NCBI GenBank assembly: GCA_017533825.1
Contig: JAFWIE010000072.1
Span: forward strand, 1-64,000
DNA: 64,000 nucleotides
Direction of reading: 5' to 3'
Source of the DNA: Atopobiaceae bacterium
Lineage (GTDB): Bacteria > Actinomycetota > Coriobacteriia > Coriobacteriales > Atopobiaceae
Shown: in pieces, positions 1 to 6,696 of the stretch
Numbering within the stretch: the stretch's first letter is position 1
Layout of the letters: the number at the start of each line of letters is the position of its first letter
Translations under genes and position numbers: made by a program
The notes under the pieces: model-generated
The model's input: only the letters and a program-made list of their open reading frames with translations
What the model was told of the DNA's origin: nothing
The model's database searches: none

Positions 1-145
1 CCAAGTCCACGCGCAAGTCCACGCCCAAGTCCACGCCCAAGTCCACGCCCAAGTCCACGCCCAAGTCCACGCCCAAGTCCACGCCCAAGTCCACGCCCAA
101 GTCCACGCCCAAGTCCACGCCCAAGTCCACGCCCAAGTCCACGTT
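1..145 (+). repeat. 12-bp tandem repeat encoding a Pro-Lys-Ser-Thr linker
   Basis: About twelve near-perfect copies of a 12-bp unit (CCCAAGTCCACG) run from the window edge to about base 143. In the frame that stays open into the downstream domain each unit reads Pro-Lys-Ser-Thr, and one unit near the left edge reads Arg in place of Pro. The array is therefore best read as coding sequence for a low-complexity linker. It is cut by the window start. Confidence 0.85.
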
Positions 146-452
146 AAGGATTGTTCCGTCCGAGGCGTGCTCCCAATGGTGGGATGAGTTTCGTTCTGAC
201 ACAACGACGGTGACGTTGAAGGCGTCTACCGTTCAGGTGAAGGTGAAGCGCGGCTACGCCGAAAGGTGGCATAACACTCTGCGCCACAACGGCTTCACGT
301 GGAGCCGTAAGGGGTTCTGGTGGGCGCCGCTTGACGGCGCCCAACGCGAAAAGACTGCGAAAAAGAACCGTAGGAATGATGCACTGACTGAGGGCATGAG
401 CAAGGAGGAAAGGAGGGAATTCTGGCGAAACAGGGCAAAGAAGTCTGCATAA
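1..452 (+). CDS. C-terminal part of a PKST-repeat protein (5' end outside window)
   Basis: One reading frame is open from base 3 through the PKST array and on to the stop at 450-452, so this is the end of a longer protein. After about 47 residues of repeat comes a domain of about 100 residues: first LRIVPSEACSQWW, then a basic Trp-rich stretch with WHNTLRHNGFTWSRKGFWW, then a Lys/Arg-rich tail. Short modules of the type 'NGF-WS-KGFWW' occur at the C-termini of several phage and plasmid proteins, but I assign no function. A GTG at 210 could be an internal start, but frame continuity with the repeats makes the longer reading more likely. Confidence 0.7.
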   Translation, partial: KSTRKSTPKSTPKSTPKSTPKSTPKSTPKSTPKSTPKSTPKSTPKSTLRIVPSEACSQWWDEFRSDTTTVTLKASTVQVKVKRGYAERWHNTLRHNGFTWSRKGFWWAPLDGAQREKTAKKNRRNDALTEGMSKEERREFWRNRAKKSA

Positions 453-453
453 G

Positions 454-462
454 TGCTATGAT
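454..462 (+). promoter_or_regulatory. extended -10 promoter for the HTH gene
   Basis: TGCTATGAT fits an extended -10 element (TGn plus TATGAT). It lies just upstream of the hairpin that leads into the HTH gene. No good -35 box is visible. Confidence 0.45.
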
Positions 463-463
463 T

Positions 464-497
464 AAGCTCACCTGTCAAAGGGCTGGAAGGTGAGCTT
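464..497 (+). promoter_or_regulatory. 10-bp inverted repeat that covers the RBS of the HTH gene
   Basis: AAGCTCACCT (464-473) and AGGTGAGCTT (488-497) form a perfect 10-bp inverted repeat with a 14-nt loop. It ends one base before the ATG at 498. The only Shine-Dalgarno (AAGG) lies in the 3' arm. The repeat could be a DNA operator for the HTH protein, an RNA hairpin that hides the ribosome site, or both. Confidence 0.6.
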
Positions 498-719
498 ATG
501 AATGCACTTGACGCAATGAGAGAGGTTCTCAATCGTGAGAACCTCTCTGTTACAGACGTGTCGGTTAAGATGGGGTATAACCGTACTAACCTCACGTCAA
601 CGTTTTCACGAGAAAACGAACCAAAACCTAGCAAGATTGTTAGGTTTGCTGAAGCCACCGGATACGAGTTAATTATGAGATCTAAGTCCGATGGCTTTGA
701 ATTCATCATTGATGAGTAA
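498..719 (+). CDS. small helix-turn-helix regulator
   Basis: The 73-residue protein resembles a phage Cro/CI-type single-domain DNA-binding protein. The segment LSVTDVSVKMGYNRTNLTS fits a lambda-repressor-like HTH, followed by a short acidic tail ending FEFIIDE. The gene has its own apparent promoter, a palindrome over its ribosome site and an intrinsic terminator just after it, so it is an independent unit. This arrangement fits an autoregulated early switch gene. The family assignment rests on the HTH pattern only. Confidence 0.65.
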   Translation: MNALDAMREVLNRENLSVTDVSVKMGYNRTNLTSTFSRENEPKPSKIVRFAEATGYELIMRSKSDGFEFIIDE

Positions 720-739
720 TACGATTTGTACCTATCAGC

Positions 740-765
740 AAGGGCTCCACACGGGAGCCCTTTTT
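740..765 (+). terminator. intrinsic terminator after the HTH gene
   Basis: AAGGGCTCC and GGGAGCCCTT form a 9-bp stem with an ACAC loop, followed by a T run. It overlaps the leader of the next gene. Confidence 0.75.
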
Positions 766-969
766 ATGGGCACATGCCAACACTACCTTCATGGATGGTT
801 GTCTACCTTCTCGTTTGGTATTCAGCGAGTTGGCCGCTTTTGGCGTGCCTACGATATCGATTGGCGTGCCGAATATGGCGTACGCAACTGGCATGACGAA
901 CGATTCACGAACGAAGCTGATGCGCTCGCACACATAGCAGCGATGTCCGACTACGCATTGACGCACTAG
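766..969 (+). CDS. small protein, unknown function
   Basis: This is a 67-residue frame starting at the ATG in the tail of the terminator hairpin (MGTCQHYLHG). It is rich in Trp, Tyr and acidic residues, with the segment FGIQRVGRFWRAYDIDW. There is no strong Shine-Dalgarno, so a later start is possible. It lies between the HTH gene and another small acidic gene and matches no family I recognise. Confidence 0.5.
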   Translation: MGTCQHYLHGWLSTFSFGIQRVGRFWRAYDIDWRAEYGVRNWHDERFTNEADALAHIAAMSDYALTH

Positions 970-985
970 TTAGAAAGGAAACACC

Positions 986-1165
986 ATGAGTTTCTACGAA
1001 ATCATAAACGAACTACGTAGGCGTTTTGCCTACGCCGACAGCTTCGACGAGTTCGACACCGAAGCCGAGCGGGCGCTTGACGCCTACGTAGCAGGCGTGT
1101 TTGACGCCGCTGCGCAACTCGGCATCACGCCCGACGAGCTTGACCACATCGTCAGGTGTGCATAA
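986..1165 (+). CDS. small acidic protein, unknown function
   Basis: The 59-residue frame (MSFYEIINELRRRFAYADSF...) is preceded by GAAAGGAA at good spacing and followed by an intrinsic terminator. The protein is predicted helical, with acidic and Ala-rich halves (DEFDTEAERALDAYVAG). No family is recognised. Its own ribosome site and terminator support that it is real. Confidence 0.65.
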   Translation: MSFYEIINELRRRFAYADSFDEFDTEAERALDAYVAGVFDAAAQLGITPDELDHIVRCA

Positions 1166-1191
1166 ACACATCAACTTTACGAGCTAGATTT

Positions 1192-1218
1192 GGGGCGCTT
1201 AAAACTAGCGCCCCTTTT
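1192..1218 (+). terminator. intrinsic terminator
   Basis: GGGGCGCT and AGCGCCCC pair across a 7-nt loop and are followed by TTTT. It lies 27 bases after the stop of the 59-residue gene. Confidence 0.75.
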
Positions 1219-1311
1219 GCGTGTACCTTCGATGCAGGGCACGAATGCGCCTTGCATCGAGGGCACTTGCATAGGGCAAGACCCACGAATCCCGAGAAAG
1301 GGGAACGAAAA

Positions 1312-1659
1312 ATGAAAAAACATGTAACGTTTAGCAAGAAAAACATAGAAAATATCGTCTACAACGTCCTCAAGAAAGGAGGACGAGTGAGAATCGATAG
1401 CGAACACGGCGATGTTGCTGTGTTCATATCAACGAATCACGGGTGGACAGCTACGTTACCGTACGTAGTTGTCTACGGGAACAGTAAGAAAGAACCCGAC
1501 ATACTAGAAAAGGTACGTTCGGGCGGAGTACTCTTATCAAAAATGAGGCTCCCTTTTAACGAAGGAGAGCTTGTCTATATATATGTAGACAAACAATATT
1601 GCGAATGGCGGGAAACCGCCATCCATGGCATTCGGATGCTTGACCTACCAATCCGATAG
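1312..1659 (+). CDS. hypothetical protein, 115 aa
   Basis: Translation starts at the ATG after GAGAAAGGGGAACGAAAA. The protein begins MKKHVTFSKKNIENIVYNVL and is basic at its N-terminus. A central predicted beta-rich region contains DVAVFISTNHGWTATLPYVVV. No catalytic or binding motif is recognised. It stands alone between two hairpins. Confidence 0.7.
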   Translation: MKKHVTFSKKNIENIVYNVLKKGGRVRIDSEHGDVAVFISTNHGWTATLPYVVVYGNSKKEPDILEKVRSGGVLLSKMRLPFNEGELVYIYVDKQYCEWRETAIHGIRMLDLPIR

Positions 1660-1685
1660 CCAACGAGCACGAGTTTCTTCCACCG

Positions 1686-1719
1686 CAGAGGCTACGAGCT
1701 AACGAGTTCGTAGCCTCTG
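1686..1719 (+). terminator. 12-bp stem-loop, probable terminator
   Basis: CAGAGGCTACGA and TCGTAGCCTCTG form a perfect 12-bp stem with a 10-nt loop just after the 115-aa gene. The following T stretch is weak, so it may instead be an RNA-stability or regulatory hairpin. A second short palindrome (GGGTAC-AGAGG-GTACCC) follows at about 1761-1777. Confidence 0.5.
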
Positions 1720-1798
1720 TATCTTTCGAGCTGGAAACTCTAACGAATTTCTAGCCCGAAGGGTACAGAGGGTACCCGTAACGAGTTTGGAGGTTGAT

Positions 1799-2059
1799 AT
1801 GATTTACATCGTCAAAGCTGAAGAGAAGTTCAACAATCCACTGGACTACTACGACAACGAACAGCATGTTGACGGCTATCTTTTTACCACGCTTGAGCAG
1901 GCATGGGAGTTCGTCTGGAGGAATTATATCGAGTCTGCGGTAAACACGCAGCCGTATCACGTCGATGATAGCTATCTATACATCGAATACGAGAACGAAA
2001 AGTTCTCGTGTTCAATCGAAACTTACCGCATCAATAGCGGCGAGCCCTTCACCCTCTAA
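1799..2059 (+). CDS. hypothetical acidic protein, 86 aa
   Basis: The start is the ATG behind TTGGAGGTTGAT, a strong Shine-Dalgarno at 6-nt spacing. The protein is very acidic and Tyr-rich (KFNNPLDYYDNEQHVDGYLF). Its size and composition resemble the other small plus-strand proteins. No family is recognised. Confidence 0.7.
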   Translation: MIYIVKAEEKFNNPLDYYDNEQHVDGYLFTTLEQAWEFVWRNYIESAVNTQPYHVDDSYLYIEYENEKFSCSIETYRINSGEPFTL

Positions 2060-2080
2060 CGAGTCACATCACGAAAGGAG

Positions 2081-2188
2081 GTGAGCCCATGCGAGTTCAT
2101 GGGCATCCGCCTTGACACTGCCACGAACGTGGGCGAGTCACGGCAGGTAGCCGCGCCCAACGATACGATTACGCATGAAAGGAGGTGA
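2081..2188 (+). CDS. possible mini-protein, 35 aa
   Basis: This weak candidate starts at GTG inside GAAAGGAGGTGA, or at ATG 2099. It reads through MGIRLDTATNVGES to a TGA that overlaps the next GTG by 4 bases. The word CATCCGCCTTGAC recurs in the next frame, so the two may be a duplicated pair. The unusual overlap between Shine-Dalgarno and start keeps confidence low. Confidence 0.25.
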   Translation: MSPCEFMGIRLDTATNVGESRQVAAPNDTITHERR

Positions 2189-2307
2189 AACGATGCATCC
2201 GCCTTGACGCAATAGATCCCAACGAGCTGCGCTCAAAGTGCGGCGCTTTGCCGAGCGTGGTCGCACGGCAGCGAGTTGGCAACATCCACGAGCAAAGGCA
2301 CCCATGA
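2185..2307 (+). CDS. possible mini-protein, 40 aa
   Basis: This weak candidate starts at a GTG overlapping the stop of the previous mini-frame. It encodes KRCIRLDAIDPNELRSKC..., sharing an IRLD core with its neighbour. Its 3' end runs into the 5' arm of a terminator hairpin. It is unlike any known family. Confidence 0.25.
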   Translation: MKRCIRLDAIDPNELRSKCGALPSVVARQRVGNIHEQRHP

Positions 2308-2327
2308 CGGCAATCGTGGGTGCCTTT
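2294..2327 (+). terminator. intrinsic terminator
   Basis: AAAGGCACCCA and TGGGTGCCTTT are perfect 11-bp complements separated by 12 nt. It belongs to the same GGCACC/GGTGCC hairpin family found between many plus-strand genes. Confidence 0.65.
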
Positions 2328-2414
2328 CGCTTACACGTCTACCGCACGATACGGGAACTCATACGATTTTTCGTACCGTACGGCATACGTCTACGAGTTT
2401 TCGAAGGGAGGAAA

Positions 2415-2573
2415 ATGGCCACCAAGGACAACGTGCGTGATCTCGCACGCACCGCCTACGAGTTCGCACGCACCGCATGGCACTACATGATCGTGCGTGG
2501 CGACTATACCATCATGCCGTTCTATCAAAAAAACCTAGAGGAGCTGTGGACATATTCCACGGCCCTAGCATAA
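2415..2573 (+). CDS. small protein, 52 aa
   Basis: The ATG follows GGGAGGAAA. The sequence MATKDNVRDLARTAYEFART contains a duplicated (L/F)ART-AYEF/AWHY pattern, suggesting an amphipathic helix. It heads a tightly packed run of very small genes. The function is unknown. Confidence 0.6.
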   Translation: MATKDNVRDLARTAYEFARTAWHYMIVRGDYTIMPFYQKNLEELWTYSTALA

Positions 2574-2595
2574 CGAATCAGAAAGGAGGCTAGCA

Positions 2596-2682
2596 ATGTA
2601 CGACGAGCTCGACCACTACGAGGACACCTATGTGTACCTCGAGACACTAACGCACCCGCTCGACAAGAAGGAGGATAAGTAA
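2596..2682 (+). CDS. mini-protein, 28 aa, acidic
   Basis: A 28-residue frame (MYDELDHYEDTYVYLETLTH...) follows GAAAGGAGG. Its stop TAA overlaps the next ATG by one base (TAATG). Strong translation signals and coupling to the next frame support expression. The function is unknown. Confidence 0.5.
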   Translation: MYDELDHYEDTYVYLETLTHPLDKKEDK

Positions 2683-2828
2683 TGTTCCTCTACCTGTGTG
2701 CGTTCATGCACACACTCCCCGCCCCGGTTCTCAACGAGCTGGGCATTATTTCAAACCACGTAAGCGACGTGTCGCCAGAGTTTTTGCGCGGCATCGAGCA
2801 CGTGGTGTTCACGTTAATGCTCAACTAA
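2682..2828 (+). CDS. small protein, 48 aa, hydrophobic N-terminus
   Basis: The start ATG overlaps the previous stop (TAATG), and AAGAAGGAGG lies 8 nt upstream. The first 20 residues (MFLYLCAFMHTLPAPVLNEL) are hydrophobic and could associate with membrane. The rest is mixed. Unknown family. Confidence 0.5.
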   Translation: MFLYLCAFMHTLPAPVLNELGIISNHVSDVSPEFLRGIEHVVFTLMLN

Positions 2829-2832
2829 CACC

Positions 2833-2904
2833 ATGCCCAAGAAACGAACCCGAACGCGCCGCAGTGCACCGAGACCAAGGGCCAGGCGTCTAGGGTGTAG
2901 GTGA
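2833..2904 (+). CDS. mini-protein, 23 aa, Arg-rich
   Basis: The tiny frame MPKKRTRTRRSAPRPRARRL... is extremely basic. It starts 4 bases after the previous stop and has no strong Shine-Dalgarno. Such peptides can bind nucleic acid, but composition alone is weak evidence for a gene. Confidence 0.3.
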   Translation: MPKKRTRTRRSAPRPRARRLGCR

Positions 2905-2955
2905 GGGCATCTATCAAGAAACAGACGGAAGTACTAACGAAAGGAGAAACGAATT

Positions 2956-3033
2956 ATGTACTTCTTGATTCATGTGTTCCCTCTGTACGTGGTGACATTC
3001 ATTGCCATCTACGTGCTGGTAGGGAGGCAGTAG
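2956..3033 (+). CDS. single-pass membrane mini-protein, 25 aa
   Basis: MYFLIHVFPLYVVTFIAIYV... is a single hydrophobic segment ending GRQ. The start follows AAAGGAGAAACGAATT. The stop TAG abuts the next ATG, which also encodes a membrane mini-protein, so the pair is probably co-translated at the inner membrane. Function unknown. Confidence 0.55.
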   Translation: MYFLIHVFPLYVVTFIAIYVLVGRQ

Positions 3034-3147
3034 ATGAGCAACGATTTTTCTCTTTTGGAGGCGCTGGCGCTCTTTGTCGCGCCAGCGTTGATCACGGCGC
3101 CCATTGCGATTCTCTTCATGGTCGCATGGGCATTCATGTGGAGGTGA
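3034..3147 (+). CDS. single-pass membrane mini-protein, 37 aa
   Basis: MSNDFSLLEALALFVAPALI... has one long hydrophobic span from about residue 10 to 36, ending FMWR. Its ATG is immediately after the previous TAG, with GGGAGG upstream. It could form a two-component membrane unit with its neighbour. No family recognised. Confidence 0.55.
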   Translation: MSNDFSLLEALALFVAPALITAPIAILFMVAWAFMWR

Positions 3148-3150
3148 CGC

Positions 3151-3354
3151 ATGCGAATAACAGGTGACGGCTACAACGTAGTCGTCAACATCATCACGAA
3201 TCCCCGCTGCCCCATGCGAGGGTGGTACGTTCGAGGTCGAATCAACGGCCTCGAACTTGACTCCATCTGGTGTGGAGTCCGGCTCGACACCTTCGAGCAG
3301 GCTGACAACGCCGTGCTCGAGATCATTCGCGACGAATTCAGGAGGCAAGCATGA
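3151..3354 (+). CDS. hypothetical protein, 67 aa
   Basis: The 67-residue protein MRITGDGYNVVVNII... is compact and mixed alpha/beta in appearance, with DSIWCGVRLDTFEQADNAV. Its stop overlaps the next ATG (ATGA), so translation is coupled. Unknown function. Confidence 0.65.
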   Translation: MRITGDGYNVVVNIITNPRCPMRGWYVRGRINGLELDSIWCGVRLDTFEQADNAVLEIIRDEFRRQA

Positions 3355-3692
3355 TTCCCGAATTCGAAGGCAATGGAAAGGTGCCATGCATCCTCGTGGC
3401 GTACGAGCGCTACGAGGACGAGAACAAGCCACGGTTCGAGTACATGCATCACCGTGGCCGCTTCCTCTCGTATGAGAACTACGAGCGGAAGATGACGAGC
3501 GACTTGGAGTTCGCCGCTCGTCAGGCATCCGACAATTGCGACGGCGTTACTGTTGTCGCATACGTTGCATGCGATGGCGCAACGAGCTACGAGGACAACT
3601 CGTATGCCATCGTTGCAGTAGAGCGCATGTTTGGGCGCTATACCACATGGTTCGTAGGCGAGGAAATCGCCGAGGATATTCAAGACTGGTAA
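3351..3692 (+). CDS. hypothetical acidic protein, 113 aa
   Basis: It starts with a 4-base overlap. The protein is acidic and Tyr-rich (YERYEDENKPRFEYMHHRG) with a hydrophobic core TVVAYVACDGATSYEDNSYA. It resembles the other plus-strand early proteins in composition only. Confidence 0.65.
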   Translation: MIPEFEGNGKVPCILVAYERYEDENKPRFEYMHHRGRFLSYENYERKMTSDLEFAARQASDNCDGVTVVAYVACDGATSYEDNSYAIVAVERMFGRYTTWFVGEEIAEDIQDW

Positions 3693-3714
3693 CGATTCTA
3701 GGGAGGAAGAAATC

Positions 3715-4128
3715 ATGTTCTTCGGTTCAATATTTGTCCGCAATGACGCAATGCTCAACGAGCTTGAGCGTGCGACCCTCGCACTCGGCGAGGTACTTTC
3801 GACCCCAATGGGAGTAATCCTGATGGGAACGTTGCAGCAAGATGAGTTCTATGCGAACTCAAACTTTGATGAGTATCAGTCGCTTGTCGATGCTGGCAAG
3901 CGACCGACGAAAAAACGCGAGACAATCTTAGGAATGTCTCGCTTTTACAAAGGCGAGGCCAACGGTCTCGCAGATGCCTTAATCTTCGCAGTGCAGCAGG
4001 CGACGAACTGGACTGTTCGTCGCCGCTATGCAAGGCTTGTCGTCAATGACGAGCTAGACGCCATGCAAGGGTATGGCACAAGCAACTTGTACGTCAAATG
4101 TATGTCGTTGGCCTATGCCAGAAACTAG
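3715..4128 (+). CDS. hypothetical protein, 137 aa
   Basis: The start follows GGGAGGAAGAAATC. The protein (MFFGSIFVRNDAMLNELERA...) is predicted mostly helical and is more neutral than its neighbours. It carries a basic patch GKRPTKKRETIL in the middle. No motif recognised. Confidence 0.7.
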   Translation: MFFGSIFVRNDAMLNELERATLALGEVLSTPMGVILMGTLQQDEFYANSNFDEYQSLVDAGKRPTKKRETILGMSRFYKGEANGLADALIFAVQQATNWTVRRRYARLVVNDELDAMQGYGTSNLYVKCMSLAYARN

Positions 4129-4168
4129 CAACAATTTTTTACCCAACGATTTTCAAGTACCTGTTAAC

Positions 4169-4186
4169 GGCCACCTTCGGGTGGCC
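4169..4186 (+). terminator. TTCG-loop hairpin
   Basis: GGCCACC and GGTGGCC pair around a TTCG tetraloop, followed by TTATT. It lies between two genes, just upstream of the next Shine-Dalgarno. Confidence 0.55.
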
Positions 4187-4205
4187 TTATTAGAAAGGAT
4201 AGACC

Positions 4206-4538
4206 ATGACAACGATTTTCACCCCCGAAACCGGAGAGGTTCACACTCTGCAACTCACATCGTCGAGCGGGGTTGACTTCCTTGCCGACGTGATGGGCAA
4301 CAGCGGCGTGCCCATAAGCACCGAGGCAGACTTCGAGGAGGCAGACTTCGAGCTGTCCCTAGAGGATTACCGCTGGTGGCGCAAGTGGGCTGCCAATGAG
4401 CAGGTCATCAACGACACCATGAACGAGTTGGGAGTAGGGGAACAGATGGAAGTCCCCTGCTTCTACGATCAACGCCCCGACTGGGAGGATGCCCAGCGGG
4501 CCTACGCCGAATACCTCGGCATCGAGCTTGCCGAGTAG
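4206..4538 (+). CDS. hypothetical acidic protein, 110 aa
   Basis: It starts at the ATG behind GAAAGGATAGACC. The protein is strongly acidic, with EADFEEADFELSLEDYRWWR and the C-terminus AYAEYLGIELAE. Such composition recalls DNA-mimic proteins, but there is no specific match and no claim is made. Confidence 0.65.
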   Translation: MTTIFTPETGEVHTLQLTSSSGVDFLADVMGNSGVPISTEADFEEADFELSLEDYRWWRKWAANEQVINDTMNELGVGEQMEVPCFYDQRPDWEDAQRAYAEYLGIELAE

Positions 4539-4560
4539 GTGTGTACCAACCTGCCAAGGA

Positions 4561-4578
4561 GGCTTGCGAAAGCGAGCC
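4561..4578 (+). terminator. GAAA-loop hairpin
   Basis: GGCTTGC and GCGAGCC form a 7-bp stem (one G-T pair) with a GAAA tetraloop. It sits in an 88-base intergenic stretch that also contains TGCCAA/TTGGCA arms. There is no T run, so termination is uncertain. Confidence 0.4.
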
Positions 4579-4626
4579 TTCGGCGGGATTGGCACATGCC
4601 AATTAGTCCTAGAGAAAGGAACTGAA

Positions 4627-4884
4627 ATGGACAAACGTACGAAAAATGCAATTGCAAGTCAGCGTGACGAAATCCTGCGCTACGTGGAGGAAAACGAGGG
4701 GTCGAGGTATAGCCGAGTGGACTTCGACGCCCTTCGCAAACAAGCCCTTGCACTTGGCATCATGATTGACAAGGATATCGAACCCGCAAAGACTTCGATC
4801 ACGTACGCCGACCTCATCGACGCATTCAATGCAAAGTGGACGACGAAGAACGCCTACGACGAAAGCTGCACAACATCGCAGTAG
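4627..4884 (+). CDS. hypothetical protein, 85 aa
   Basis: The ATG follows GAGAAAGGAACTGAA. MDKRTKNAIASQRDEILRYV... looks helical and charged. The 3' end overlaps the following frame by 49 bases, which is unusually long here. Confidence 0.6.
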   Translation: MDKRTKNAIASQRDEILRYVEENEGSRYSRVDFDALRKQALALGIMIDKDIEPAKTSITYADLIDAFNAKWTTKNAYDESCTTSQ

Positions 4885-5060
4885 ACCTGTTCGAGGAGGC
4901 AGGTGCCGACACCGAGAGCGACGACTTCGATGACTTCAAGTACGACGTGCTCGAGGACGAGCTCATTGACGTCATACAAGATGCGCTCAACGAAGCTGTT
5001 GGTGACCATCGCCTCACGGTGGATAACTTTAAAAAATTCTTCGACGAGATTGAGGAGTAG
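4836..5060 (+). CDS. very acidic protein, 74 aa
   Basis: The frame begins at GTG 4836 inside the previous gene. The protein is extremely acidic (DTESDDFDDFKYDVLEDELI) and almost free of positive charge in its core. A DNA-mimic or inhibitor role is conceivable but unproven. Confidence 0.55.
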   Translation: MDDEERLRRKLHNIAVDLFEEAGADTESDDFDDFKYDVLEDELIDVIQDALNEAVGDHRLTVDNFKKFFDEIEE

Positions 5061-5063
5061 AGG

Positions 5064-5327
5064 ATGTACGACGTGACAATGCGCATTCAAGACATTAACA
5101 GCAACGAATACGAGTGCCCGTTCGAGGCACGTTTCGTTGACGAAGACCTTGCGCAAATGCTGTTCGACAAGATTGTCCAGAACGGAGAGTTTTGGCACGA
5201 CACAATCTGCGAACGATATGGACTAGCAGACGAGGACGAGCCATGGATTCAGCTCTTCCTCACTGACGACGTCCATGAGTGTGACATGGACGAAGACGAG
5301 TACTGGATGAGCTACGAGGTTCTTTAG
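5064..5327 (+). CDS. hypothetical acidic protein, 87 aa
   Basis: It starts 3 bases after the previous stop behind GAGGAGTAGAGG. The 87 residues are acidic with several Trp (GEFWHDTICERYGL, ending DEDEYWMSYEVL). Unknown family. Confidence 0.65.
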   Translation: MYDVTMRIQDINSNEYECPFEARFVDEDLAQMLFDKIVQNGEFWHDTICERYGLADEDEPWIQLFLTDDVHECDMDEDEYWMSYEVL

Positions 5328-5335
5328 GAGGAGCA

Positions 5336-5812
5336 ATGATTCGATTCAACACTATGACCGACTCCACGTTCGACTGGATGGAAGAGCATGGCTACTACGG
5401 CAACGGACCGTTATGGGACGTTGACAAGCCGTGCAAGCACGGCACGTTCACCTACGACGGGATGAAGTACACCGTCGTCGTGGGACACTACGACGACTAT
5501 TGGTTTGCAGAGACTACCGATGAGCACTTGGATGCAGAGACGCAGACGAGCGAGCTGCATCCCGACATTGCGCTCATCGAGTGCTTGTCATATCTCCTTG
5601 CACCGATTGCGTTCGCCGAGGAGGGCAACTGCGAGGACGCAGTGTACCGTGTGGCTTACGACACGTTCTCGATCATGTATCGCAACGAGAACGTTGCGTA
5701 CACTGCGGAGTGGCCGACAGGAGAGCATGAGATGCTCATGCTCGGCATCATGAACCACTTCGCAAGGAAGGCAGTTAAGTTCTTCGCCGCAGATTTGTGG
5801 CAAGAGTTCTAG
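5336..5812 (+). CDS. hypothetical acidic protein, 158 aa
   Basis: The ATG follows TAGGAGGAGCA. The protein is acidic and aromatic (MIRFNTMTDSTFDWMEEHGY...), with a central segment IALIECLSYLLAPIAFAEEG and a C-terminal KAVKFFAADLWQEF. It is one of the larger plus-strand proteins. No known domain is recognised. Confidence 0.7.
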   Translation: MIRFNTMTDSTFDWMEEHGYYGNGPLWDVDKPCKHGTFTYDGMKYTVVVGHYDDYWFAETTDEHLDAETQTSELHPDIALIECLSYLLAPIAFAEEGNCEDAVYRVAYDTFSIMYRNENVAYTAEWPTGEHEMLMLGIMNHFARKAVKFFAADLWQEF

Positions 5813-5836
5813 CAAGCAACGAGTTTAGTTGGCAAC

Positions 5837-5854
5837 GGGCACCTGCGGGTGCCC
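5837..5854 (+). terminator. GGGCACC-TGC-GGGTGCCC hairpin
   Basis: A 7-bp GC stem with a short loop follows the 158-aa gene and is followed by TT. It is the same family as the hairpins near 6221, 8537, 8882 and 9171. Confidence 0.55.
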
Positions 5855-5875
5855 TTGGTCTCAAGGAGGAGCGAA

Positions 5876-6205
5876 ATGGCAGAGGTAAAGGCAAGGTTCC
5901 CGATGGCAAATGACAAGTTCGACGAGGACGAGTTCGTTGCAAGGCTGGCTGACTGGTGCGACCAATACGTAGATGAGATAGCAGTCCCCGTCATGGTATG
6001 TGCCCACGAGCTCTACGAGGATGCGGCGGTGCGTCACCTCGTATACGAGTGGTGGGACGAGATGAAGAAACACAAGGCGGCAAGGAGGCGTTACCTCAAC
6101 GGGTTCGCCGACTATAACCCGAAGTATCCGCCATTCAAGGAGGAATGGCACGCCGAGAAGAAGAACGCATTGAACGACGCACTGCATACCCTTCTCGTGA
6201 GGTAA
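5876..6205 (+). CDS. hypothetical protein, 109 aa
   Basis: The ATG follows AAGGAGGAGCGAA. The protein (MAEVKARFPMANDKFDEDEF...) has an acidic N-terminal half and a basic C-terminal half (MKKHKAARRRYLNGF). It looks helical. Function unknown. Confidence 0.7.
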   Translation: MAEVKARFPMANDKFDEDEFVARLADWCDQYVDEIAVPVMVCAHELYEDAAVRHLVYEWWDEMKKHKAARRRYLNGFADYNPKYPPFKEEWHAEKKNALNDALHTLLVR

Positions 6206-6220
6206 TCTCCGGTTTGTAAT

Positions 6221-6238
6221 GGGCACCTACGGGTGCCC
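6221..6238 (+). terminator. GGGCACC-TAC-GGGTGCCC hairpin
   Basis: Same intergenic hairpin family, followed by TTGGTTTT. It lies 28 nt upstream of the next gene's Shine-Dalgarno. Confidence 0.55.
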
Positions 6239-6265
6239 TTGGTTTTGAAAACGAAAGGAAAGACA

Positions 6266-6586
6266 ATGAAGTATGGAATCTTTGGAGACACTGAGGCAAT
6301 GGTAAAGCGTGCAGTCCTCTTCGAGAATGGCGACGAGGAGTATCCGCAGGACTTCATCATCGTCGTGACGAAAAACAAGACATTTGAAGGTGGCGACTAC
6401 TACATTGTCACTTGCATCGACGACGAAAGACCGCAGTTCGTCGAGTGTGTTGGTTCGCTTAGCCCTAGTGACCTCGACCAACTCATGAGAGAACTCGTCA
6501 CTGGTCTTCTGTACAGTGACGACGACGATGAATACTGGAACACGTACAACAGCATCTTCTTTGAGAACGTTCCAGCGTTCGAGTAG
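6266..6586 (+). CDS. hypothetical acidic protein, 106 aa
   Basis: The ATG follows CGAAAGGAAAGACA. MKYGIFGDTEAMVKRAVLFE... is acidic with a run DDDDEYWNTYNSIF near the C-terminus. No motif recognised. Confidence 0.7.
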   Translation: MKYGIFGDTEAMVKRAVLFENGDEEYPQDFIIVVTKNKTFEGGDYYIVTCIDDERPQFVECVGSLSPSDLDQLMRELVTGLLYSDDDDEYWNTYNSIFFENVPAFE

Positions 6587-6636
6587 CTCTAGGACGAATG
6601 TCTCGTTGGCAAGGCAACGAAAACCCAGCACGCAAG

Positions 6637-6662
6637 GGCGCTTCAAACGGAGCGCCTTTTTT
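6637..6662 (+). terminator. intrinsic terminator
   Basis: GGCGCTTC and GGAGCGCC pair around AAAC and are followed by TTTTTT. A closely related leader (CACGCAAGGGC...) recurs at 9641-9676. Confidence 0.7.
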
Positions 6663-6696
6663 GATGGGCTTTCGCTACTACAGAGAGGAGAACAAC

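Noticed and set aside
1..145. CRISPR array or phage end repeat
   Set aside because: No spacers; the unit is 12 bp, in frame with downstream coding sequence, and encodes PKST.
4836..5060. Ocr- or DMP-type DNA-mimic anti-restriction protein
   Set aside because: Acidic composition alone is not enough; no sequence pattern of those families is visible.
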